The notes under the pieces: model-generated | What the model saw: only the letters and a program-made list of their open reading frames with translations | Database searches by the model: none | What the model was told of the DNA's origin: nothing | Shown here: positions 14,766-21,263 of the stretch, one piece after another | Layout: every line of letters starts with the position of its first letter | How positions within the stretch are numbered: position 1 is the stretch's first letter | Translations under genes and position numbers: made by a program | Origin: Clostridium sp. CAG:964 | Lineage (GTDB): Bacteria > Bacillota > Clostridia > Oscillospirales > Acutalibacteraceae | DNA: 21,263 nucleotides | Direction: 5' to 3' | Assembly: GCA_000435335.1 (NCBI GenBank) | Contig: FR891337.1 | Span: 87,934-109,196 of the forward strand

Positions 14766-15476
14766 ATTTATATCTTGAGAGAAATCCTCAGAAATATAAA
14801 AATCATTTTCAATTTTATTTTTAGCTGCAGCAGTTACATATGTTGTACACATTACCTTACTTGCACCACTGTCCAACAGCACTCTTGCACATTCGTTTAG
14901 CGTTGAGCCTGTTGTGTAAATATCATCTACAAGCAGTACATTTTTATCCTTTATATTATACCTGCTGTTAAAGCCAAAAACATTTTTAACATTTTGTTTT
15001 CTCTTTTTTCGTGTAAGTAAATGCTGAATGTCATTTTCTTTAATTTTTAAGAGCAGCTCTTTGCAGGGAATATCCAACAGCATTGCAACATATTTTGCCA
15101 ACAGATAAGCTTGATTATAACCACGACTGTGTAAACTCTTTTTGGTTGCCGGCACATATGCAACATAATCAATTTTTTCTAATTGTTCACTGTAAATCTT
15201 CCTTGTGGAAGTTACCATAGGCATTGCAAGCTGTTTTGCATAGCCGGGATGACTGCTGAATTTCATTGAATATATGGAGTTCTTATACATACCGTCTAGC
15301 CGAAAGGGTGACACATTACTGCAGTAAATCCCTTTGCTCACAATATCCTCCTGTATTATGTTTTCGGCACATTCTTCACAACAAAGGCTGTTTGGCATAA
15401 TTATTATATTGCAGTATGGGCATCTATCCGGGTAAAAGCAGCTTGTAAGCCTGTCCAGTAAAACCTTTATACGCAC
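14757..15476 (-). CDS. ComF-family phosphoribosyltransferase-like protein
   Basis: ComF/ComFC proteins are linked to DNA uptake and single-stranded DNA processing; their exact reaction is uncertain. The 239-residue product has an N-terminal zinc-finger-like segment (CPYC at 19-22 and CCEEC at 32-36). It then has the conserved RGYNQAYLLA (118-127) and the PRPP-binding loop VDDIYTTGST (183-192) of the type I phosphoribosyltransferase fold. The start is GTG at 15476, four bases after the recD2 stop, with AGAGG inside the end of recD2 as a weak ribosome binding site. Translation coupled to recD2 is likely. No other late competence gene is in the window. Confidence 0.88.
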   Translation of the reverse strand: MRIKVLLDRLTSCFYPDRCPYCNIIIMPNSLCCEECAENIIQEDIVSKGIYCSNVSPFRLDGMYKNSIYSMKFSSHPGYAKQLAMPMVTSTRKIYSEQLEKIDYVAYVPATKKSLHSRGYNQAYLLAKYVAMLLDIPCKELLLKIKENDIQHLLTRKKRKQNVKNVFGFNSRYNIKDKNVLLVDDIYTTGSTLNECARVLLDSGASKVMCTTYVTAAAKNKIENDFYISEDFSQDINKN

Positions 15477-15480
15477 CTTG

Positions 15481-17691
15481 TTACTCTACCTCTCTTATAA
15501 TAAAATCCTTTAATGCAGAGTACCTAAGGGTTTTCTTATTGTTTTCAACCATACGGTACAGCGTATTGCTGCTGCCTACAATTATAAGCAGCCTTTTAGC
15601 TCTTGTTACTGCGGTGTAAAGGAGGTTCCTGTAAATTAACTGCGGCGGGTTATTATAAAGAGGAATTATAACGGCGTTAAATTCATTACCCTGGCTTTTA
15701 TGCACAGTTACTGCATATGCCAGCTCTAAGTCAGCGGCACTTTCAGCGTCATATAGAGCTACCTTGTCGTCATATGTTACCTGAAGTACGGCAGGACTGC
15801 CTGACACTGCTGTCAAAATTCCAATATCGCCGTTGAACACACCCTCACCGGTTTCACCGCTGTCCTTTGTCCAAGGTATATCATAGTTATTTTTGTTTTG
15901 CATTACCTTGTCGCCCATACGAAGTATAGTACCATTTATGTTTATCTCACGCTTAAAGCTCGCCTTTGGGTTTATACTTGCCTGTAAAACATTATTTAAT
16001 TCTCGTGTTCCTATTTGTCCTTTTCTGCCGGGACATAAAATTTGAATATCATTCAGTGGCGACAGGCCATAGCTTTTAGGCAGTCTTGTTGTAAAAAGCT
16101 CGGCTATGGTGGCTGTAAGCGAGCTAAGGCTTGTGCGTTTCATAAAGAAAAAGTCACCTGTAGTACTGTCAATTACAGGCTGTTCGCCCTTAACTATTCT
16201 ATGAGCATTTGTAACTATCAAGCTTTCCATAGACTGTCTGAAAATCTCATTCAGCTGAACAACAGGAATTTTGCCACAGGCTATTAGGTCAGACAAAATA
16301 TTGCCTGCACCTACACTTGGCAGCTGGTCGCTGTCGCCTACCATAATCAGCCTGCAGCCCAGCGGCAAAGCTCTCATAACGCTTTCAAAAAGCTGTGAAT
16401 CCACCATCGAAAGCTCATCTATTATTAATGCGTCACATTCAAGTACATTTTTGTCATTACGCATAAACACAGGCTTATCCTGCTTATTCCATGTAACCTC
16501 CAACAGTCGGTGAATTGTTTTTGCCTCGCAGCCTGTAAGCTGAGCCATTCTCTGTGCGGCTCGTCCTGTTGGAGCTGCAAGAGCCACCGTACTTCCGCTT
16601 CGTTTTAAAATATTAATAATGCAGTTAAGCGTTGTGGTTTTTCCCGTACCCGGCCCGCCTGTTAATATAAGCATACCCTTTGTAAGTGCCATTTTTATTG
16701 CTGTACGCTGCAGCTGTGCATAGGTAATACAGCTTTCATGCTCAACATAATTTATCTCATCGTCAATATTATCTATCTGCTCGGCAGGGAATCGCAGTGC
16801 CATGGCAATTCGTGTTGCACTGTAGCTTTCACAGGAATGCATCTCCGGCAAAAAAATAAATTCTTTTTCACCTACAATATCTACGATTAACTCGCCCTCA
16901 CTCAGCATATTGTTAAGATTTTCTTCTACCTTTTCAGTGCTTACCTGTAAAAATTTACAGCAAGCCTCAATAAGCTTATTCATTGGCAAACAGGTATGGC
17001 CGTTATTCTGATTGTGATATAAAATATGCAAAAGTCCTGCCCGCACTCTGCAGTTATCATCAAATTGTCTGTTCTGCTCAATGGCTATGTTGTCAGCAAT
17101 TTCAAAAGAAATATTAAGTCCATGGTTACACAGCATATAAGGATTTTCTTCTATTAGCTCTATAACCTTATTTCCATACATATTCCAAGCGTTTATAGCC
17201 TGGTGTGACGATATACCGTACTGTGCCAGCTGTGTCATTACCTTTCTTATACCAAATATTTTTTGCAGCTCGTTGCTCATAGCAAGAGCCTTATCGTTGC
17301 TTATACCCTTAATTTTTGCCAGTCGTTCAGGCTCATTTTCTATAACCTCCAGCGTCTTGTCACCAAAAGCCTCAACAAGTCTTTTAGCGGTTGTAGGCCC
17401 AACGCCCTTTATAGTACCGGAAGACAAATATTTTAATATAGCCGATGAGGTAGAGGGAATAGTTCTTTCGCAAGCCTCAAAGGTAAACTGCTCACCATAG
17501 GTAGGGTGTTTTTTGTAGCTTCCTATAAGCTTGACCTCTTCTCCTACACTTACAGAGGCTGCCACACCTACTGTAGTAACTGTTTCGTCACCGCTGATTA
17601 TATCCATAACAGTATAGCCGTTGGCTTCATTTCTAAAAATAATATCTTCTATTTCTCCGGTAAGCTCAATTAATTGTTTATTATTCGTCAT
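15481..17691 (-). CDS. recD2: RecD2-type ATP-dependent DNA helicase
   Basis: RecD2 is a 5'-3' superfamily 1B helicase that works without RecBC in DNA repair and replication-fork maintenance. The 736-residue product has an N-terminal OB-like region (about 1-80) and helix-hairpin-helix repeats (SSGTIKGVGPTTAKRLVEAF near 90-110, LAKIKGISNDKA near 124-135). The helicase core follows: Walker A GGPGTGKT (345-352), a Walker B-like IIDELSMVDS, GDSDQLPSVGAGNIL, and the C-terminal VTHKSQG-type motif (AVTVHKSQGNEF) with YTAVTRAKRLL. GGAGC lies about nine bases before the ATG on the minus strand. It heads a two-gene unit with comF. Confidence 0.96.
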   Translation of the reverse strand: MTNNKQLIELTGEIEDIIFRNEANGYTVMDIISGDETVTTVGVAASVSVGEEVKLIGSYKKHPTYGEQFTFEACERTIPSTSSAILKYLSSGTIKGVGPTTAKRLVEAFGDKTLEVIENEPERLAKIKGISNDKALAMSNELQKIFGIRKVMTQLAQYGISSHQAINAWNMYGNKVIELIEENPYMLCNHGLNISFEIADNIAIEQNRQFDDNCRVRAGLLHILYHNQNNGHTCLPMNKLIEACCKFLQVSTEKVEENLNNMLSEGELIVDIVGEKEFIFLPEMHSCESYSATRIAMALRFPAEQIDNIDDEINYVEHESCITYAQLQRTAIKMALTKGMLILTGGPGTGKTTTLNCIINILKRSGSTVALAAPTGRAAQRMAQLTGCEAKTIHRLLEVTWNKQDKPVFMRNDKNVLECDALIIDELSMVDSQLFESVMRALPLGCRLIMVGDSDQLPSVGAGNILSDLIACGKIPVVQLNEIFRQSMESLIVTNAHRIVKGEQPVIDSTTGDFFFMKRTSLSSLTATIAELFTTRLPKSYGLSPLNDIQILCPGRKGQIGTRELNNVLQASINPKASFKREININGTILRMGDKVMQNKNNYDIPWTKDSGETGEGVFNGDIGILTAVSGSPAVLQVTYDDKVALYDAESAADLELAYAVTVHKSQGNEFNAVIIPLYNNPPQLIYRNLLYTAVTRAKRLLIIVGSSNTLYRMVENNKKTLRYSALKDFIIREVE

Positions 17692-17732
17692 TTTTTAACT
17701 GCTCCAAATTATAAATTTATATTTTATGAACA

Positions 17733-17761
17733 TTGCAATATAATACAAATTGTTTTATAAT
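17733..17761 (+). promoter_or_regulatory. Sigma-A promoter of the CofE-like gene
   Basis: TTGCAA (17733-17738), 17 bp, perfect TATAAT (17756-17761). Predicted start near 17768. Confidence 0.65.
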
Positions 17762-17779
17762 AAATTGGTTGATAAATTA

Positions 17780-17795
17780 TAGAAGTGAACTTCTA
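17780..17795. promoter_or_regulatory. 16-bp inverted repeat just downstream of the promoter
   Basis: TAGAAGT-GA-ACTTCTA is a perfect 7-2-7 inverted repeat, about 12-28 bases into the predicted transcript. The two-base centre is too short for an RNA loop, which favours a protein-binding operator over a hairpin. Confidence 0.45.
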
Positions 17796-17818
17796 AGTGA
17801 AAAGGAATGAGTATAGTA

Positions 17819-18568
17819 ATGGAATTTTACGCTAACGAAGGTAAGAAATCCGGCGTTGAGGTTAACGGTAAAAAATATATGCGTCACTCAATTAAAACCC
17901 ACTTTGTAAAACAGGGCGAGGATTATGTAGAGGTATTTAAAAAATATGTATCTCCTCTCTACCAAGAGGGCGATATAGTTTCTACAAGTGAAAAGATTAT
18001 TGCTCTTTGTCAAAACAGAGTTGTTAAGAGGGAAGAGCTTAAAATCGGTTTTTGGGCTAAGCTGCTTTCAAAGTTTGCATCTCACCCTGACACAGGCTAC
18101 GGTGTAGGCGAAACCATAAAAATGCAGTACGCAATTCATGAGGTTGGTCTTCCAAAGGTATTGTGGGCAAGCTTTGCAAGTGCAGTAACAAAGCTGTTTG
18201 GCAAAAAGGGTGTTTTCTACGAAATAGTAGGTACTGAGGTAAGCGGACTTGACGGCTTTTACGACAAGGTTTGGGATGAATACGGCGACATTGGCATCAA
18301 GATTCCGGAAAATCCAAATGGTGTTTGCAATGAGCTAAAGGAAAAGCTGGGTATGAGCTGCTTAATAGTTGACGCCAACGACCTGGGACAAGAGCTTTTA
18401 GGCTGTTCAGACGACCTTAGAGAGTCTATACCTGCCGAGGAGCTTATTAAGTTTGTAAGAGATAACCCGTCAGGACAAGGTAAGGAGCTTACTCCTATTA
18501 TACTTATAAGACCGCTTGAAAACTTTGAGAAAAACGGTGACACCCTGGCACCGGGAGTTCAAGCCTAA
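17819..18568 (+). CDS. F420-0:gamma-glutamyl ligase (CofE)-like domain protein
   Basis: The CofE family adds glutamates to coenzyme F420, but many clostridial relatives occur in organisms not known to make F420, so the substrate here is open. The 249-residue product shows the family-like EGDIVSTSEKIIALCQNRVV near residues 49-68, then a central insertion with a hydrophobic stretch (GLPKVLWASFASAVTKLFG). It continues with IPENPNGVCNELKEKLGMSC and LIVDANDLGQELLG, in the place where CofE has its DTFGR-type metal/phosphate motif. An ATG at 17807 is in frame, but AAAGGA directly touches it. The ATG at 17819 has that site 12 bases upstream, so I prefer it. It has its own promoter; no F420 biosynthesis gene is nearby. 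Confidence 0.78.
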   Translation: MEFYANEGKKSGVEVNGKKYMRHSIKTHFVKQGEDYVEVFKKYVSPLYQEGDIVSTSEKIIALCQNRVVKREELKIGFWAKLLSKFASHPDTGYGVGETIKMQYAIHEVGLPKVLWASFASAVTKLFGKKGVFYEIVGTEVSGLDGFYDKVWDEYGDIGIKIPENPNGVCNELKEKLGMSCLIVDANDLGQELLGCSDDLRESIPAEELIKFVRDNPSGQGKELTPIILIRPLENFEKNGDTLAPGVQA

Positions 18569-18614
18569 TTTATGTTATAATTATATATCATAATTACTTT
18601 TTTGACAATATTTC

Positions 18615-18648
18615 GGAGCATACTGTTTTGTACGGTATGCTCCCTTTA
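18615..18648 (+). terminator. Convergent-gene hairpin, likely terminator
   Basis: GGAGCATACTG (18615-18625) pairs over 11 bp with CGGTATGCTCC (18633-18643), counting one G-U. The tail is only CTTTA on the plus strand and GAAATATT on the minus strand, so termination in either direction is weaker than at other sites in this window. Confidence 0.55.
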
Positions 18649-19005
18649 ATTTACCGCTGTTTTTGCTTTTGATACAAATATTTTATTAAATGTTTCACTG
18701 TCCATATAGTCCAAAAAGCTGTATTCGTCACATAATCTTTGTGCTATTTCTCGGCTTTCACTGTTACAGCCATAATCAACACAAACAACCCTGCTCCATT
18801 TACTGCTGCCCATCAGCATTGTTCTTTCGGCGGCACTTCGCAGTACCTGTTCAATACACTCCATAGTATCATCAATAGGTACAACAACATATATAAATTT
18901 GTTAGTTTTATTTCTTAACAAAAAAATTAAAATCATTTTCCATATGTAAATCAGTCCGGCTGCTGCAAGAAGTATAAATAATAAATCCTTAATTGTTTCA
19001 AACAT
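18646..19005 (-). CDS. Small membrane-anchored protein resembling the start of a GT-A glycosyltransferase
   Basis: I do not recognise a named family. The 119-residue product has one N-terminal membrane segment (about residues 8-30), then basic residues (RNKTNK), then a soluble part. The soluble part, IYVVVPIDDTMECIEQVLRS ... VVCVDYGCNSESREIAQRLC, follows the pattern of the first half of a family 2 glycosyltransferase (hydrophobic strand-P-x-[DN]..., then V-V-D-x-G-S-x-D-x-T-x-E-I). The chain ends before any DXD or acceptor motif, so it is not expected to be an active transferase. GAGGTG five bases before the ATG is a strong ribosome binding site and supports it as a real gene. It is convergent with the CofE-like gene. 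Confidence 0.75.
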   Translation of the reverse strand: MFETIKDLLFILLAAAGLIYIWKMILIFLLRNKTNKFIYVVVPIDDTMECIEQVLRSAAERTMLMGSSKWSRVVCVDYGCNSESREIAQRLCDEYSFLDYMDSETFNKIFVSKAKTAVN

Positions 19006-19124
19006 AAAATCACCTCATTACATTTTATGTTTTTGGAAAAATATGGTGTGAATTTATTTTTAATTTCGGATAAAAATAATACAGACGAAAAGTCAAATTA
19101 CAATTTATAAGGAGTATACTAATT

Positions 19125-19292
19125 ATGGATAACTCATATGCTAATGAATCAATTAAGTGCACAGTGTACCAGTGCAAAAACCATTGCAGCAGCAAGGATA
19201 ATTGTTCCCTGAATTGTATACAGGTAGGTACTCACGAATGCAACCCAACAGTTGACCAGTGTACAGACTGTATGTCATTTGAAAAGAAATAA
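19125..19292 (+). CDS. DUF1540-type small cysteine-rich protein
   Basis: This gene encodes 55 residues. It begins MDNSYANESIKCTVYQCKNH and contains nine cysteines, at 12, 17, 21, 27, 31, 39, 46 and 49 among others. The arrangement C-x4-C-x3-C-x5-C-x3-C, then C-x6-C-x2-C, and the ending T-x-C-x-x-C-x-S-F, fit the DUF1540 family, which is common in spore-forming Firmicutes and probably binds a metal. AAGGAG lies 10 bases before the ATG. No function is established. The promoter is not clear; TTGGAA (19033-19038) with TATTTT (19055-19060) is the best weak pair. Confidence 0.85.
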   Translation: MDNSYANESIKCTVYQCKNHCSSKDNCSLNCIQVGTHECNPTVDQCTDCMSFEKK

Positions 19293-19346
19293 GCATTAGT
19301 GAATTTGCTGCACTGCTTATTGTGTATGCACTAATTATTTATTTTT

Positions 19347-19391
19347 AAAAAAAAAAAACAAGTTTTTTTATAAAAACACTTGATTTTTTTT
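19347..19391. terminator. AT-rich symmetrical hairpin, probable bidirectional terminator
   Basis: A run of 12 A (19347-19358), CAAGT (19359-19363), a T-run/ATA/A-run centre, ACTTG (19378-19382) and a run of eight T (19384-19391) make an almost continuous inverted repeat. It could end the DUF1540 transcript. Its right arm also supplies the -35 box of the next promoter. Confidence 0.5.
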
Positions 19392-19408
19392 AAAACATCA
19401 GCTATAAT
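19380..19408 (+). promoter_or_regulatory. Sigma-A promoter of the structured RNA / export-operon leader
   Basis: TTGATT (19380-19385), exactly 17 bp, perfect TATAAT (19403-19408). The predicted start is near 19414-19415, at the first hairpin. Confidence 0.7.
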
Positions 19409-19411
19409 AGC

Positions 19412-19627
19412 AACTGTGATAAGGAATTGCTTATCACAGTTATTAATTGCTTACAACTTACAATTAACCCTAATACACTATCTGGATAGATCCCTTAGCT
19501 TTGCTAGGGGATTTATCTATTTACGGACTTATAAACAATTGCAGAGCATACTTGCTTCTCTGTTTAAATGGTTTTCAAAACAATCCCATTTAAACAGATT
19601 TTGGAAAAAGTATGCTCTGCTTTTTTT
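19412..19627 (+). ncRNA. Putative ~210-nt structured RNA with three hairpins and an intrinsic terminator
   Basis: Hairpin 1 is a perfect 12-bp stem, AACTGTGATAAG (19412-19423) with CTTATCACAGTT (19430-19441). A single-stranded AT-rich stretch follows. Hairpin 2 is an unbroken 15-bp stem (19485-19499 with 19503-19517) around a TTT loop. Hairpin 3 is compound: an outer perfect 13-bp stem GCAGAGCATACTT (19541-19553) with AAGTATGCTCTGC (19608-19620), an internal loop, and an inner 12-bp stem CTGTTTAAATGG (19560-19571) with CCATTTAAACAG (19586-19597). Seven T residues follow (19621-19627). It has its own promoter and terminator. It could be a free small RNA or an attenuator leader for the export genes 104 bp downstream, ahead of which I find no other good promoter. 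No known family was recognised. Confidence 0.65.
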
Positions 19628-19730
19628 GGCTCTGCGTTAATAGTGGTGGTAAGCCTAAAAAGAAATAAAATGATTTCCCGGGTAATATTTTAGCAATTAT
19701 TATAAATACTAGCTATAAGGGGCTGATTAG
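19628..19730 (+). other. Untranslated stretch before the export operon
   Basis: No convincing sigma-A promoter is seen. The best -10-like TATAAA (19701-19706) has CCGGGT at the -35 position. AAGGGG (about 19717-19722) is the ribosome binding site of the next gene. This supports transcription from the 19380 promoter by passing the terminator at 19541-19627. Confidence 0.5.
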
Positions 19731-20672
19731 ATGAAAAAAATTATTATTGAGATTGCCGCAGCATTTGGCGTTGTAATATTCCTTTTGTTTTCAGGTGTAA
19801 TGATTAAAAGTAATGTATTGGCAGTAAATGTTTACAGAGTTACAGGCACACAGCTAGAGGACACCGTTATCTGCTCGGGTAAAATTGAGTATACTGAAAC
19901 CAACCGGGTTTCACCTGCTGCCAACGGCATTGTACAGGAGGTATTTGTAGAAAGGGGCGATACGGTGAAAAAGGGCGATAAATTATTTTCAATGCTTGCC
20001 AATATTTCAGCTGAAAATGTTAGGGGAGCCGACAAAGCAACCTTGGCAAATGTTGTAAATAATAATTCTATGAATGTAGAAGCCCCCGTATCCGGCACAG
20101 TGCTGTCTGTAGATATTAAAAGCGAGGATGCAATAGCAGGCGGAGCAACAGCTATAACCATAGTAAACAGTAATAACCTTTGCGTAAATGTACCGATAAA
20201 TGAAAATAAAATTTCTAAAATAAAAACAGGTCAGCCTGTTAAAATAACCGGAACAGCCTTTGAAAATCATAACTACAGCGGTAAGGTTACCTCCATAGAC
20301 AGTATTGCAAAACAGGTTGTAACAACCACAGGCAAAGAAACTGCTGTTGATGTTAAGATTAGTATTGAAAATCCCAACCAACTTATAAAACAGGGCTACA
20401 CGGCAAAATGCACTATAACTACCAACATAAAGAATAACGGCATAATAATTCCATATGAAACAGTTGAAATGGACAGCGAAAACAGCGGTACAGTGTATAC
20501 ATTTAATAACGGAAGGGCACAGAAGCAATCTGTAAAAATCGGCAATGAATATGAAAACGGTGTAGAAATAATATCCGGACTAAATAAAAATGATTTGGTA
20601 ATTGAAGCACCTGAAAAAATCGGTAATACAGGTTCTGTAAGAGTAAATAAGCTGCTGGAGATTAAAAAATGA
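19731..20672 (+). CDS. Membrane-fusion (MacA/HlyD-type) subunit of an ABC export system
   Basis: In Gram-positive bacteria such adaptor proteins are anchored on the outer face of the membrane and work with a MacB-type transporter to export peptides or drugs. The 313-residue product has one N-terminal membrane segment (about 4-24). A biotinyl-lipoyl-like domain is split in the usual way: GIVQEVFVERGDTVKKGDKL is the first half and VEAPVSGTVLSVDIKSEDAI the second. The intervening hairpin is very short, as often in Gram-positive forms. Beta-barrel segments follow (VNVPINENKISKIKTGQPVK, YSGKVTSIDSIA), then a membrane-proximal domain ending NDLVIEAPEKIG. AAGGGG is about eight bases before the ATG. 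Its stop overlaps the permease start (ATGA), so the two are coupled. Confidence 0.9.
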   Translation: MKKIIIEIAAAFGVVIFLLFSGVMIKSNVLAVNVYRVTGTQLEDTVICSGKIEYTETNRVSPAANGIVQEVFVERGDTVKKGDKLFSMLANISAENVRGADKATLANVVNNNSMNVEAPVSGTVLSVDIKSEDAIAGGATAITIVNSNNLCVNVPINENKISKIKTGQPVKITGTAFENHNYSGKVTSIDSIAKQVVTTTGKETAVDVKISIENPNQLIKQGYTAKCTITTNIKNNGIIIPYETVEMDSENSGTVYTFNNGRAQKQSVKIGNEYENGVEIISGLNKNDLVIEAPEKIGNTGSVRVNKLLEIKK

Positions 20673-21263
20673 TTGAAGAAATAATAATTTATCCTTTTAA
20701 AAATATGTTCCGAAAAAAAGGCAGAAGTCTTTTAACTGTTTTAGGTGTTGCTATTGGTGTTTGTTCTGTTATAATAATAAATAGTATTGGCTCTTACGGC
20801 ACATATGCCGTAAACAACGAGCTTGACAGCTTGGGAATGGGCGGACTTACTGTGGCGGCACAAGCAAGTGACATTCCGCTAGGCGAGAGCGAGCTTGACG
20901 CTATAAAAGGCCTTGACGGCGTTAAGAATGCCACACCTGTATATATGGAGGCTTCAAAGGCGGTGTCAGGCTTTGGAAAAAGCGAAAACGCCATAGTATG
21001 GGGTATAGACAGCAATGCAAAAAACATTGTAGCGTTACAGCCTATGTATGGACGGGAAATAAATAAGTCCGACATAAGAAATAACTCAAATATCTGTATG
21101 GTTGATCGGGCGTTTGCAAAACAAATGTATGGCAAGGAGAATGTGGTAGGACATAATCTGACAGTTACACTGCAAGGTAATACCGAACAGCTTACTATAG
21201 TGGGCGTTATAAAAACAGGCAGCGGACTTTTGCAGGCTGCAATGGGCAGCTATATGCCGAATT
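20669..21263 (+). CDS. MacB/FtsX-type ABC transporter permease, 3'-truncated by window edge
   Basis: The frame opens at ATG 20669, overlaps the adaptor gene stop by four bases, and is open to the window end (198 codons). It begins MIEEIIIYPFKNMFRKKGRS, then a membrane segment LLTVLGVAIGVCSVIIINSI (about 21-40), the classic N-terminal layout of MacB/LolC-type permeases. The extracytoplasmic MacB_PCD domain follows (TVAAQASDIPLGESELDAIK, VVGHNLTVTLQG, LTIVGVIKTGSG). The remaining three membrane segments and any ATPase gene would lie beyond the window. The gene order adaptor, permease, (ATPase) is common for such exporters. Confidence 0.9.
   Translation, partial: MIEEIIIYPFKNMFRKKGRSLLTVLGVAIGVCSVIIINSIGSYGTYAVNNELDSLGMGGLTVAAQASDIPLGESELDAIKGLDGVKNATPVYMEASKAVSGFGKSENAIVWGIDSNAKNIVALQPMYGREINKSDIRNNSNICMVDRAFAKQMYGKENVVGHNLTVTLQGNTEQLTIVGVIKTGSGLLQAAMGSYMPN

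Noticed and set aside
18615..19620. Shared GAGCATACT in the hairpin at 18615 and in the RNA terminator at 19541, as ends of a mobile element
   Set aside because: Each copy is one arm of its own local hairpin. There are no target-site duplications, and normal-looking genes lie between.
19412..19627. 6S RNA
   Set aside because: 6S RNA is one long rod with a central bubble. This RNA is three separate hairpins, and only the last has an internal loop.
19380..19640. 86-codon open frame across the structured RNA
   Set aside because: It starts at TTG within the -35 box with no ribosome binding site, and its sequence is explained by the hairpins and terminator.
19568..19693. 41-codon ATG frame encoding a hydrophobic peptide
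   Set aside because: The start codon lies in the inner stem of the terminator hairpin and no ribosome binding site precedes it.
1..21263. tRNA, rRNA, CRISPR array, insertion sequence or prophage genes
   Set aside because: No cloverleaf, regular repeat-spacer pattern, transposase or phage-like reading frame was seen on either strand.

Overview
The window looks like chromosomal core DNA of a low-GC, gut-type Clostridia (Ruminococcaceae/Oscillospirales-like). Signs of this are AT-rich intergenic DNA with TTGnnn-17-TAnnnT promoters and TGN extended -10 boxes, strong AGGAGG ribosome binding sites, class III fructose-bisphosphatase, RecD2, long-form HPF, a SpoIID-family protein and a DUF1540 protein. 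The assignment rests on gene content only. I see no tRNA, rRNA, insertion sequence, prophage or CRISPR array. It is an ordinary housekeeping region with several regulatory RNAs and a few orphan genes.

Layout. 1-4.7 kb: the 3' part of leuS, then rplS (L19) behind a structured leader, then lepB, with a SpoIID/LytB-domain membrane protein facing them. 4.7-8.0 kb: an unrecognised eight-segment membrane protein with an acidic tail, hpf, and a THUMP/RlmL-type RNA methyltransferase. 8.0-10.1 kb: rpsB-tsf behind a two-hairpin leader. 10.1-14.7 kb: convergent class III fbp, then a Crp/Fnr regulator followed by hcp, whose promoter carries a perfect palindrome suited to such a regulator. 14.7-17.7 kb: recD2 and comF on the minus strand. 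17.8-19.3 kb: a CofE-like F420 gamma-glutamyl-ligase-domain protein, a small membrane protein that resembles the first half of a GT-A glycosyltransferase, and a 55-residue cysteine-rich DUF1540 protein. 19.7-21.3 kb: the start of an export operon (membrane-fusion protein, then a MacB/FtsX-type permease cut by the window end).

How the parts connect. leuS, rplS, rpsB-tsf, hpf and the methyltransferase all serve translation, and lepB serves secretion. The Crp/Fnr-hcp pair is probably a nitrosative-stress module. RecD2 and ComF are probably co-transcribed.

The most interesting unexplained feature is the 438-bp gap between the DUF1540 gene and the export operon. It holds a good sigma-A promoter followed by three strong hairpins, the last ending in seven T residues. 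It reads as a roughly 210-nt structured RNA, either a free small RNA or an attenuating leader for the export genes. I could not match it to a known RNA family from memory.
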